Part shown: positions 1-7,333 of the stretch, in pieces | Numbering within the stretch: position 1 is the stretch's first letter | How the letters are laid out: every line of letters begins with the position of its first letter | DNA from: Chloroflexota bacterium | GTDB lineage: Bacteria > Chloroflexota > Anaerolineae > Aggregatilineales > UBA3940 | Assembly (NCBI GenBank): GCA_010092885.1 | Contig: JAADYX010000094.1 | Coordinates: 32,710 to 96,709 of the forward strand | Direction: 5' to 3' | DNA: 64,000 bases | The notes under the pieces: generated by a model | Seen by the model: the letters and a program-made list of their open reading frames with translations, nothing else | Database searches by the model: none | Told to the model about the DNA's origin: nothing | Translations under genes and position numbers: made by a program

Positions 1-1
1 G

Positions 2-619
2 ATGATGGCCGCCGGCGCAATCCTCGTCGTACGCAGCGAACTCCTGCCGGAGCTAGGCCAGACGGGCGTGGTGCTCACCCTGCTGCTAATGGTGCTGCCG
101 TTAGGGCTGCTTGTCTTGTTTTGGAGCGGCTACCGGCCCTTTACACCGCTCATCGGATTACTGCCCGAGAGCATCCGGCAGGCAGCCGTTTTCGAGCAGG
201 CAGCCGCTGCTGTTCTCAATGCAGAGGATGAGATCATCGCGTTTTGCCAGCAGCGGCGCGGGGCCTTGATCCTTGCCAGCCTTGTCACCATTGCGAGTTG
301 GGTGCTGTTCGTCGTGGAGTATGGTTTCGCCCTCTCCCTTTTCGGGCTGCGCCTGCCACTGGGGCAGGTCGTGGCACTGGTCGTTGCCGCCCGCCTCGCT
401 TTTTTGGTCCCGGCACCCGGTGGCCTGGGCGCTGTGGAAGCCAGTCAGGTGTTTGTCATGCAGGCCCTCGGCTATGATCCGGCCATCGGGTTGAGCCTGA
501 GTCTGCTCATCCGTGTGCGCGATCTGTTATTTGGCCTGGCCGGATTGGCACTCGGCTGGGCCATGGGAGCACAGCATCTGCTCCGACCTACCGACCGTTA
601 TTTTGTTGAAGAAGAGTAA
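2..619 (+). CDS. Flippase-like (LPG synthase TM / UPF0104 family) membrane protein, C-terminal part
   Basis: This is the 3' end of an integral membrane protein that starts before the window; 205 residues are seen. It has about five hydrophobic segments and, near residues 130-150, the PAPGGLG..E signature typical of the lysylphosphatidylglycerol synthase transmembrane / UPF0104 family, which moves or modifies lipids or lipid-linked sugars in the cytoplasmic membrane. The substrate cannot be told from the sequence. The gene stops three bases before ribA, so the two are probably co-transcribed, though a shared pathway is not implied. The visible ATG at the window edge need not be the true start. 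Confidence 0.75.
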   Translation: MMAAGAILVVRSELLPELGQTGVVLTLLLMVLPLGLLVLFWSGYRPFTPLIGLLPESIRQAAVFEQAAAAVLNAEDEIIAFCQQRRGALILASLVTIASWVLFVVEYGFALSLFGLRLPLGQVVALVVAARLAFLVPAPGGLGAVEASQVFVMQALGYDPAIGLSLSLLIRVRDLLFGLAGLALGWAMGAQHLLRPTDRYFVEEE

Positions 620-622
620 CCT

Positions 623-1228
623 ATGTCGATCAAACGTTTGACCAAAACACGCATCCCGACTGCCTCTGGTGAATTCTATCTGTGTTTGTATGACAGCGGT
701 GATGGGGAAGAACACATGGCCCTTTTGATGGGCGACCTTGAAGAGAAGACTGACGTCCTTGCCCGTGTCCATTCGGAGTGCTTTACGGGTGATGTGCTCG
801 GTTCACGGCGCTGCGACTGCGGCGAGCAACTCGCCATGGCCATGCAGCGCGTAGCGATGGCCGGGGAGGGCATCATCCTCTATTTGCGGCAGGAGGGGCG
901 CGGCATCGGACTGCTGAGCAAACTCAAAGCCTATGACCTTCAGGACGAAGGCTACGATACCGTTGAAGCTAACATCGCTCTGGGGCACGGTGCCGATGAA
1001 CGCGACTATTCTATCGCTGCGGCGATCTTCCACGATCTGGGCGTGACCTCCGTCCGGCTGATGACCAACAACCCGGCCAAAATCGAGGCGCTGGAAGCCC
1101 TCGGCATTGAGGTCACTGAGCACATCGCGCTGCAGGCGGAGCCCAACGCCGACAATCTGGACTATCTGCGCACCAAGATGCTGCGCATGGGGCATACTAT
1201 CTCCTTGAACGGTGCCAATGGCGATTGA
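623..1228 (+). CDS. ribA: GTP cyclohydrolase II
   Basis: A 201-residue monofunctional GTP cyclohydrolase II, which opens GTP to 2,5-diamino-6-ribosylamino-4(3H)-pyrimidinone 5'-phosphate, formate and pyrophosphate. The zinc ligands Cys53, Cys64 and Cys66 lie in the family pattern (SECFTGD...RRCDCG), and the LRQEGRGIGL active-site block follows at about residues 90-99. No 3,4-DHBP synthase (RibB) domain is fused, unlike the bifunctional RibBA common in bacteria, and none is adjacent. Its end overlaps the next gene, a RibD-like reductase, so the two are translationally coupled and probably act in sequence. Confidence 0.93.
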   Translation: MSIKRLTKTRIPTASGEFYLCLYDSGDGEEHMALLMGDLEEKTDVLARVHSECFTGDVLGSRRCDCGEQLAMAMQRVAMAGEGIILYLRQEGRGIGLLSKLKAYDLQDEGYDTVEANIALGHGADERDYSIAAAIFHDLGVTSVRLMTNNPAKIEALEALGIEVTEHIALQAEPNADNLDYLRTKMLRMGHTISLNGANGD

Positions 1229-1862
1229 GCCATTTGTCACTCTGAGTTTTGCCCAAAGTCTGGATGGCCGCATTGCGGCGCGCCCTGGCGAGCAGACTGT
1301 GCTCAGTGGCGCGGCATCCATGCACCTGACTCACCGGCTGCGTGCCACGCACGATGCCATCCTGGTGGGCATCGGCACCGTGCTGGCCGACGATCCACAG
1401 CTGACTGTCCGCCATGTGGAAGGCCCCAATCCGCAGCCTGTTGTTGTTGACAGCACGTTACGCATGCCACCCGATGCCCGCCTGCTTGACCATCCCACCC
1501 ACGCACTGTGGGTTGCCACCACGCACCAGGCCCCGGCAGAAAAACGGCACACAATGACAGCGAACAGAGCCGAGCTCCTGTTGGTGCCGCAGACCACGTC
1601 CGGGCACGTTGACCTTGTCGCCCTATTCACCGAACTGGGACGGCGCGGCATCCGCAGTGTGATGGTTGAGGGAGGGGCGGGCATCATTACCAGCATACTC
1701 GCTGGCAGACTGGCTCACTTCGCCGTGATCACGGTGGCACCGGTGTGGCTTGGCTCGGAGGGATTGGCCGCGGCGGGCCAGCTGCACGTATCTGTATCCC
1801 TGCGCAGCGCGCACAGCCTCCAGCTTGGGGAAGACACCATCATCTGGGGGTGGCTGGTATGA
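1218..1862 (+). CDS. RibD C-terminal-type pyrimidine reductase (DHFR-like fold)
   Basis: About 214 residues; starts at ATG 1218 or in-frame GTG 1212, both inside the end of ribA. It matches the reductase half of RibD alone: an S.DG.IA strand near the N-terminus, GIGTVLADDP at about residues 50-59 and VEGG at about 153. NADPH-dependent reduction of the ribose of the pyrimidine made from RibA's product is the family reaction. The N-terminal deaminase domain of RibD is absent, as in fungal and archaeal reductases that act before deamination. It ends in an ATGA overlap with the next dehydrogenase. Exact substrate is inferred. Confidence 0.85.
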   Translation: MAIEPFVTLSFAQSLDGRIAARPGEQTVLSGAASMHLTHRLRATHDAILVGIGTVLADDPQLTVRHVEGPNPQPVVVDSTLRMPPDARLLDHPTHALWVATTHQAPAEKRHTMTANRAELLLVPQTTSGHVDLVALFTELGRRGIRSVMVEGGAGIITSILAGRLAHFAVITVAPVWLGSEGLAAAGQLHVSVSLRSAHSLQLGEDTIIWGWLV

Positions 1863-2839
1863 AAGCAGTATGGTTCACCGGCCCACAGCAGGTGACGATC
1901 CGTGAGGCAGAGACCCCCCAACCCGATCCGGAGCAGGTGCTGGTACGAACCCTTGCCAGCGCGATCAGCCCCGGCACAGAGATGCTCATCTACCGGGGGG
2001 ACGCCCCTGCCGATATGGCTGCCGACTCAAGCATCGAAGCCTTGGGCGGGTCACTTGCCTTCCCATTGAAGTACGGGTATGCCTGTGTGGGTGAAGTGAT
2101 CGCCTGTGGTGAGGGCATCGCCCCGGAGTGGCTTGGCAGACAGGTCTTTGCCTTCACCCCCCATGAGACGCTTTTCGCAGCACGCCCCTCTGATCTGCTC
2201 CCCATCCCGGATGGCGTGAGCCTGGAACAGGCACTCTTCCTCCCCAACATGGAAACAGCCGTCAACCTGCTGCACGATGGCGCACCGCGCCTTGGCGAAA
2301 GAGTGCTCGTTTTCGGGCAGGGGGTAGTTGGCCTGCTGACTGCGGCCTTGTTGGCTCACATGCCGCTTGAAGTGCTGGCCACTGTCGACCGGCACCCCCT
2401 GCGGCGCGATCTCTCCCGTGCGTTGGGTGCCGGGCAGAGCTTCTCGCCTGGAGACGACCTGCCTGCTGATATGGACCTCACCTACGAAGTGTCGGGCGCG
2501 CCTGCCGCCCTGGACGCTGCTATCGCCGCCACAGGCTTTGCCGGGCGCATCGTGATCGGCTCGTGGTATGGACGCAAGACCGTCTCCTTGGATCTGGGTG
2601 GCCACTTTCATCGCAGCCGTATTCGCCTGCTCAGCTCACAGGTGAGCAGCATTGACCCCACCCAGGCCGGACGCTGGACAAAATCCCGGCGATTCGAGAC
2701 CGCATGGGCTATGATCAGAGCGGTCGGGCCGGAGCGTCTGATCACGCATAGGTTTCCGTTCGTGCAGGCCGCCGATGCATATAGGCTGCTCGACGAACAC
2801 CCCGACCAGACCGTACAGATAGTACTCACGTATAGCTAG
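1859..2839 (+). CDS. MDR-family (zinc-type alcohol dehydrogenase-like) oxidoreductase
   Basis: A 326-residue medium-chain dehydrogenase/reductase. The N-terminal GroES-like half runs to about residue 130 and a Rossmann half follows with GQGVVG at about 148-153. Two zinc-enzyme hallmarks are missing: the first catalytic Cys is replaced in the segment AISPGTEM, and the four-Cys structural lobe is not present, so a zinc-independent or atypical enzyme is likely. The start is ATG 1859, overlapping the stop of the RibD-like gene by four bases; a longer frame from 1745 only reads through that gene. Context suggests it oxidises or reduces a product of the RibA/RibD-like pair; the substrate is unknown. 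Confidence 0.8.
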   Translation: MKAVWFTGPQQVTIREAETPQPDPEQVLVRTLASAISPGTEMLIYRGDAPADMAADSSIEALGGSLAFPLKYGYACVGEVIACGEGIAPEWLGRQVFAFTPHETLFAARPSDLLPIPDGVSLEQALFLPNMETAVNLLHDGAPRLGERVLVFGQGVVGLLTAALLAHMPLEVLATVDRHPLRRDLSRALGAGQSFSPGDDLPADMDLTYEVSGAPAALDAAIAATGFAGRIVIGSWYGRKTVSLDLGGHFHRSRIRLLSSQVSSIDPTQAGRWTKSRRFETAWAMIRAVGPERLITHRFPFVQAADAYRLLDEHPDQTVQIVLTYS

Positions 2840-2856
2840 CACAGGATGACAACCCC

Positions 2857-4152
2857 ATGCGCCCCATTGTTTTCGCCCTGATCGCCGGGCTGATCCTTGG
2901 TGCATGCAGCACCGCAACCATTGAGGAGGACCCGACTCCTGCTGCCGGGGAAACCGCAGCGCCTGTCACTGAGCCAGCCACACAGACCGCGCCCCCCACA
3001 GCGACAGCCATGCCAACGGACGCGCCCGAGCCTACCGCGCAGCCAGCCGCAACGGATGAACCCACCGCACCACCGGCACCGGTCGGTCCTGAGGCCGTGG
3101 CTGTGGTACCGGCTGTCTACGCCGAAGGATTCACACGCCCGACCTCCATCACCCACGCGGGGGATGGCAGTGGCAGGCTCTTCGTTACTGAGCAGGCCGG
3201 GCTGATCCGCGTCATCCAACCGGATGGATCTATCGCAGGTTTTCTCGATATCCGTGAGCGCGTCGGTGACTCAGGCAATGAGCAGGGATTGTTAGGTCTG
3301 GCTTTCCACCCGGACTTTGCTGCCAACGGACGGTTCTATATTAACTACACGGATACCAGCGGTGATACAGTGATCGCCCGCTACACATCGGATGGCACCA
3401 CTGCTGATCCCGCCAGCGAAACCGTGCTCCTCTCTGTGGCACAGCCCGCGAGCAACCACAATGGCGGCCAGTTGGCCTTCGGGCCGGAGGGCTACCTCTA
3501 TATCGGCCTTGGCGATGGCGGCGCTCAGGATGACCAGTTCGACAACGGGCAGAATCCGAATACGCTGCTTGGCACCGTGCTGCGCATTGATGTCGACAGC
3601 GGCGAACCCTACGGCATTCCACCTGACAATCCCTTTGTGGACGATCCCGATGCACGCCCGGAAGTCTGGGCATTTGGCCTGCGCAACCCGTGGCGCTTCA
3701 GCTTTGACCGCGCTACCGATGAGCTGTACATCGCCGATGTGGGCCAGAATCGCTACGAGGAAGTCAACCGGCAGCCAGCCGCCAGCGAGGGCGGGACCAA
3801 CTACGGCTGGCCGATCATGGAAGGCGTCGAGTGCTACCTGGGTGAGTGCGATCCGGCCAACTACCAGCTGCCGATCGTCGCCTACTCGCACTCGGAAGGC
3901 TGCTCTGTGACGGGCGGCTATGTCTACCGTGGGCAGACGGTACCCGGCCTGGATGGGCTTTATGTCTATGGCGACTTCTGTTCTGGCACTGTATGGATCG
4001 CCTGGAACGCCGAAGGCCGTTGGAATACCCGCGAGCTCACGCGGATCGATACAGTGAGCACGTTTGGTGAGGATGAGAACGGTGAGCTTTACGCGGCCAG
4101 CCTGAGTCTGGGAACCATCTACCGGCTCAGCCCGCCGACAGGTGGCAGGTGA
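2857..4152 (+). CDS. Lipoprotein with PQQ-type glucose/sorbosone dehydrogenase propeller
   Basis: 431 residues. Residues 1-17 form a lipoprotein signal ending LGAC (Cys17), then a Pro/Thr/Ala-rich linker of about 70 residues, then a soluble sugar dehydrogenase (GSDH) beta-propeller. Visible family motifs are TRPTSITHAGDGSGRLFV, NEQGLLGLAFHPDF, SNHNGGQLAFGPEG, GLGDGG and GLRNPWRFSFD. Family members oxidise sugars or related compounds with PQQ and Ca2+ on the outside of the cell. PQQ use is inferred; no PQQ biosynthesis gene is in the window. It stands alone between the rib-like set and argF. Confidence 0.88.
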   Translation: MRPIVFALIAGLILGACSTATIEEDPTPAAGETAAPVTEPATQTAPPTATAMPTDAPEPTAQPAATDEPTAPPAPVGPEAVAVVPAVYAEGFTRPTSITHAGDGSGRLFVTEQAGLIRVIQPDGSIAGFLDIRERVGDSGNEQGLLGLAFHPDFAANGRFYINYTDTSGDTVIARYTSDGTTADPASETVLLSVAQPASNHNGGQLAFGPEGYLYIGLGDGGAQDDQFDNGQNPNTLLGTVLRIDVDSGEPYGIPPDNPFVDDPDARPEVWAFGLRNPWRFSFDRATDELYIADVGQNRYEEVNRQPAASEGGTNYGWPIMEGVECYLGECDPANYQLPIVAYSHSEGCSVTGGYVYRGQTVPGLDGLYVYGDFCSGTVWIAWNAEGRWNTRELTRIDTVSTFGEDENGELYAASLSLGTIYRLSPPTGGR

Positions 4153-4205
4153 GCTGGGGACCGGGCACAATAGGGTAATCCACTGCAACAAGGACGCTCA
4201 ACCGT

Positions 4206-5132
4206 ATGCATTTCCTGAAAGTCCGCGATATTCCCGCCGGTGATCTCCACCATATCATCGAACGGGGGATCGCGATCAAACAGCACCCTGAAACCGTCAG
4301 CGACGCACTCGCGGGTCGCACGCTGGCCATGCTCTTCCAGAAGACATCGACCCGCACCCGTTTTTCGTTTGAGGTCGGCATGACCCAGTTGGGCGGTCAT
4401 GCGATCTTCGCGGAGACCCGTCTGACCAATCTCGGCATCGCGGATGTCCGGGATGAGGGCAAGGTTATCTCCCGCTACGTCGACCTGATCATGGCCCGCA
4501 TGCGGCGCAACACGGACCTGATGCTGCTGGCCGAAGGCTCCGAGGTGCCCGTCATCAACGGGCTGGACGAGAAATACCATCCGGCACAGGCCCTCACCGA
4601 TGTGATGACTATCCACGAGAAGCTGGGCAGCGTAGAGGGCCAGAAGGTCGTGTATGTCGGCATCGCCAATAATGTCAGCAACTCGCTGGCTATGGCGACG
4701 ATCATGCTCGGTGGGCGGTTCGTGCTGTGTGTGCCGGAACACGATCCGGAAGCGCGGGACGACGAGCACGCAGCCTTTCTGCGCGACCACGACACCTACG
4801 CCGAAACCGCCGATATCGACGAGGCAATGAACGGGGCCGATGTGGTGTATACCGATACCTGGGTCAACCTGGAATACTTCTCGGACCCGGATTTCGCCGA
4901 AGAGAAGGAACGCCGCATCGCGACCTTTATGCCCTACCAGGTCAATGAAGACCTGCTGGCGCGTTCCGGCAAAGACACCACTCTGGTGATGCATTGCTTG
5001 CCTGCCCACAAGGGATATGAGGTCAATGACACCGTACTCTACCATCCGAATTCAGTGGTATTCGACCAGGCGGAAAACCGCCTGCACGCTCAAAAAGCTC
5101 TGATGCTCTATTTGCTCGACAAACTCGATTGA
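4206..5132 (+). CDS. argF: Ornithine carbamoyltransferase
   Basis: 308 residues, the usual size. It transfers the carbamoyl group to ornithine to give citrulline in arginine synthesis. The carbamoyl-phosphate loop STRTR is at residues 48-52 and the ornithine-binding HCLP motif at 263-266; an HPAQALTD-like segment lies near 126. The start at ATG 4206 follows an AAGGA ribosome site. It is directly followed by an ornithine aminotransferase with nearly touching ends, so both ornithine-consuming enzymes would be made together. Confidence 0.94.
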   Translation: MHFLKVRDIPAGDLHHIIERGIAIKQHPETVSDALAGRTLAMLFQKTSTRTRFSFEVGMTQLGGHAIFAETRLTNLGIADVRDEGKVISRYVDLIMARMRRNTDLMLLAEGSEVPVINGLDEKYHPAQALTDVMTIHEKLGSVEGQKVVYVGIANNVSNSLAMATIMLGGRFVLCVPEHDPEARDDEHAAFLRDHDTYAETADIDEAMNGADVVYTDTWVNLEYFSDPDFAEEKERRIATFMPYQVNEDLLARSGKDTTLVMHCLPAHKGYEVNDTVLYHPNSVVFDQAENRLHAQKALMLYLLDKLD

Positions 5133-5140
5133 GGATGACT

Positions 5141-6367
5141 ATGGATGCACAAAAGACGTACACAGCAGATGAACTGATCGAACTGGAAGAAACGTACGGC
5201 GCACATAACTACGCACCGCTTGATGTGGTCTGCACCCGTGGCGAGGGCGTCTGGCTCTACGATGTGGAAGGCAACCGCTATCTCGACTGTTTGAGCGCCT
5301 ACTCGGCCGTGAACCAGGGACACCGCCACCCGCGCATCATCGAAGCGCTGGTGGAGCAGGCAGGCCGTCTCACGCTGACCTCGCGCGCCTTCCGCAATGA
5401 CCAACTGCCCCTGTTCTACAAGAAGGTCGCTGAGCTCACCGGTATGGAGATGGTCCTACCGATGAACACCGGTGCGGAAGCCGTGGAGACTTCGCTTAAA
5501 GTGGCCCGCAAGTGGGGCTACAAAGTCAAAGGCATACCCGACAACCAGGCCGAGATCCTGACCGTATCTGGCAACTTCCACGGGCGGACCATCAGCATCA
5601 TCTCGTTTTCCGATGAACCACAGTACCGCGATGGCTTCGGGCCGTTTACGCCCGGCTTCAAGGTGCTGCCCTATGGTGATGCCGATGCCGTTGAAGCCGC
5701 CATCACCCCAAACACCGCCGCGATCTCTGTGGAGCCCATTCAGGGCGAGGCGGGCGTAGTTGTGCCCCCGGAGGGTTACCTGCGGCGCATCCGTGAGCTG
5801 TGCGACGAGCACAATGTGCTGTTCATCGCTGACGAGATCCAGACGGGGTTGGGCCGCACCGGGCGCATGTTTGCCTGCGAGCATGAGGACGTGCAGCCGG
5901 ATATGTACGTGCTCGGCAAGGCACTGGGCGGCGGCGTATACCCGGTGTCTGCCGTTGCCGCATCCGGGGAGATTCTGGGTGTGCTGAACCCCGGTGACCA
6001 CGGCTCAACGTTCGGCGGCAATCCGTTGGGGGCTGCGGTTGCTGCAGCCTCCCTTGATGTACTGGTCGAGGAAAATCTCGTTGAGAACGCCCATGAGATG
6101 GGCCAGTATCTGCGCGATCATCTCGCGGAAATCAACAGCCCCCACATCGATCACATCCGTGGCAAGGGCCTGATGATCGGCATCGTGCTCAAGCCGGAGG
6201 CAGGCGGTGCACGGTGGTTCGCCAAGCAGATGGCAAAACGCGGCGTCCTGTGCAAGGATACACATCGCGATGTGCTCCGGCTGGCCCCGCCGCTGGTGAT
6301 CACCAAGGACGAGCTCGACTTCGCCCTGCCGATCATCCGCGACGTGCTCATGAGCGATCCGCACTGA
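5141..6367 (+). CDS. rocD: Ornithine--oxo-acid aminotransferase (class III PLP)
   Basis: 408 residues from ATG 5141, chosen because GAGG at 5131-5134 sits six bases upstream; ATG 5135 and a TTG at 5129 are in-frame alternatives. It is a class III aminotransferase: the N-terminal YGAHNYAPL and SAYSAVNQGH segments are typical of ornithine aminotransferase, IADEIQTGLGRTG contains the PLP-binding Asp, and Lys260 in LGKALGGG is the Schiff-base lysine. The reaction converts ornithine to glutamate semialdehyde. Coupling to argF is notable, since one enzyme uses ornithine anabolically and the other diverts it towards proline/glutamate. An acetylornithine aminotransferase is the main alternative, less likely from the N-terminal motifs. 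Confidence 0.88.
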   Translation: MDAQKTYTADELIELEETYGAHNYAPLDVVCTRGEGVWLYDVEGNRYLDCLSAYSAVNQGHRHPRIIEALVEQAGRLTLTSRAFRNDQLPLFYKKVAELTGMEMVLPMNTGAEAVETSLKVARKWGYKVKGIPDNQAEILTVSGNFHGRTISIISFSDEPQYRDGFGPFTPGFKVLPYGDADAVEAAITPNTAAISVEPIQGEAGVVVPPEGYLRRIRELCDEHNVLFIADEIQTGLGRTGRMFACEHEDVQPDMYVLGKALGGGVYPVSAVAASGEILGVLNPGDHGSTFGGNPLGAAVAAASLDVLVEENLVENAHEMGQYLRDHLAEINSPHIDHIRGKGLMIGIVLKPEAGGARWFAKQMAKRGVLCKDTHRDVLRLAPPLVITKDELDFALPIIRDVLMSDPH

Positions 6368-6390
6368 GACACAATTGTTAGGCTTTGCAA

Positions 6391-6418
6391 TTGACGTAGG
6401 CTTGTTTTCCGTTATAGC
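6391..6418 (+). promoter_or_regulatory. Sigma-70-like promoter for the HAD gene
   Basis: TTGACG at 6391-6396 and TATAGC at 6413-6418 are 16 bases apart, just after the end of rocD. Transcription would begin near 6425 and leave a leader of about 90 bases before the HAD gene. Confidence 0.45.
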
Positions 6419-6424
6419 ATCAAG

Positions 6425-6493
6425 ACAGCGGGTGAGCGATCGCCCGTTGTCCTTTACAGGTTTACAGGCGAGGCCGGTTGTCGGGACCGGCCT
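6425..6493 (+). promoter_or_regulatory. Two tandem hairpins in the leader of the HAD gene
   Basis: Stem 1 pairs 6425-6434 with 6441-6450 (ACAGCGGG with CCCGTTGT plus two inner pairs). Stem 2 pairs 6471-6478 with 6486-6493 (AGGCCGGT with ACCGGCCT) and is followed by only three T's. They may be a weak terminator for argF-rocD or a structured leader; no known riboswitch is recognised. Confidence 0.4.
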
Positions 6494-6516
6494 TTGCCGT
6501 GCAAAGGAGCGGGTTG

Positions 6517-7263
6517 ATGATCCGTGCCGCGATATTCGATCTAGATGGTACCCTGGTGCAAACGGAACGGTTGAAAGCACTCAGTTATGCACGTGCCGCT
6601 GTTGACCTGTGCCCGTACACGCTGGCGGAAGCAACCGTCATCGATGCTTTTAAGGATGTGGTCGGCCTGTCACGGCGTGAGGTGGCCACGCATCTCGTTG
6701 AGCGCTTTGATCTGCAGGAAAAGGCCGCCGCCTTGATGGACCAGTTTGGGGTTTCCACCCCGTGGCAGGCCTATGTTCAGGTGCGGCTCAGGCACTACCA
6801 TGCGCTTATCGCTGATCCGGATGTGCTGCGCAGCAACCAATGGCCGCATAACGTCGCCGTGTTGGAGGCTGCCCGCGCTGATGGCTGCCAGACCGCTCTC
6901 GCCACCATGTCGCGCTGCGAACAGGCCACGCGGGTGCTCGATATCCTCGGTTGGGCGGATCGTTTCAACTTCATTGCGACCCGCGACGACGTTACCCACA
7001 GCAAGCCCGATCCTGAGATCTACCTTCTTGTCCTCTCCGAACTGGCGGTTGATCCTCAGGACGCCTTTGTGCTGGAGGACTCCCCTTCCGGTGTGCAGGC
7101 GGCTCTTGCAGCAGAAATCGCGCACGTTTTCGCGGTGACGACGCCCTTCACCCGTGATCGCATCCGCAGCGCGGGCCTGCTGCCCGAAGACCACATCGTT
7201 GATGACCCCGACAGACTCCCCGGCATCCTTGCGGCACTGCTTGATCGCGCGAAGAATTCGTAA
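6517..7263 (+). CDS. HAD-superfamily hydrolase (beta-phosphoglucomutase-like)
   Basis: 248 residues from ATG 6517, which has an AAAGGAG site at 6503-6509; the longer frame from 6478 lacks one. The catalytic FDLDGT motif has the nucleophile Asp8 and acid/base Asp10, an alpha-helical cap follows, KPDPEIY carries the conserved Lys at about 169, and LEDSPSGVQAA gives the metal-binding acid residues. Family members dephosphorylate sugar phosphates or interconvert hexose phosphates; the substrate cannot be assigned. It appears to be its own unit, with a promoter and hairpin leader before it. Confidence 0.85.
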   Translation: MIRAAIFDLDGTLVQTERLKALSYARAAVDLCPYTLAEATVIDAFKDVVGLSRREVATHLVERFDLQEKAAALMDQFGVSTPWQAYVQVRLRHYHALIADPDVLRSNQWPHNVAVLEAARADGCQTALATMSRCEQATRVLDILGWADRFNFIATRDDVTHSKPDPEIYLLVLSELAVDPQDAFVLEDSPSGVQAALAAEIAHVFAVTTPFTRDRIRSAGLLPEDHIVDDPDRLPGILAALLDRAKNS

Positions 7264-7333
7264 GTTTTTCATAACCTGTCTGTACCTTTTTGCGTATGAT
7301 AGGTCTGGTAACCCACAAAAATAGGAGTCACAC

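Noticed and set aside
1745-1858. Upstream extension of the MDR gene
   Set aside because: It is coded inside the reductase gene; ATG 1859 with an ATGA overlap is the likely start.
3292-4191. 299-residue minus-strand frame
   Set aside because: It is the exact antisense of the sugar-dehydrogenase propeller, which has clear motifs; codon bias of the plus gene explains the open frame.
4119-5045. 308-residue minus-strand frame
   Set aside because: Antisense to argF, which is a full-length recognisable enzyme.
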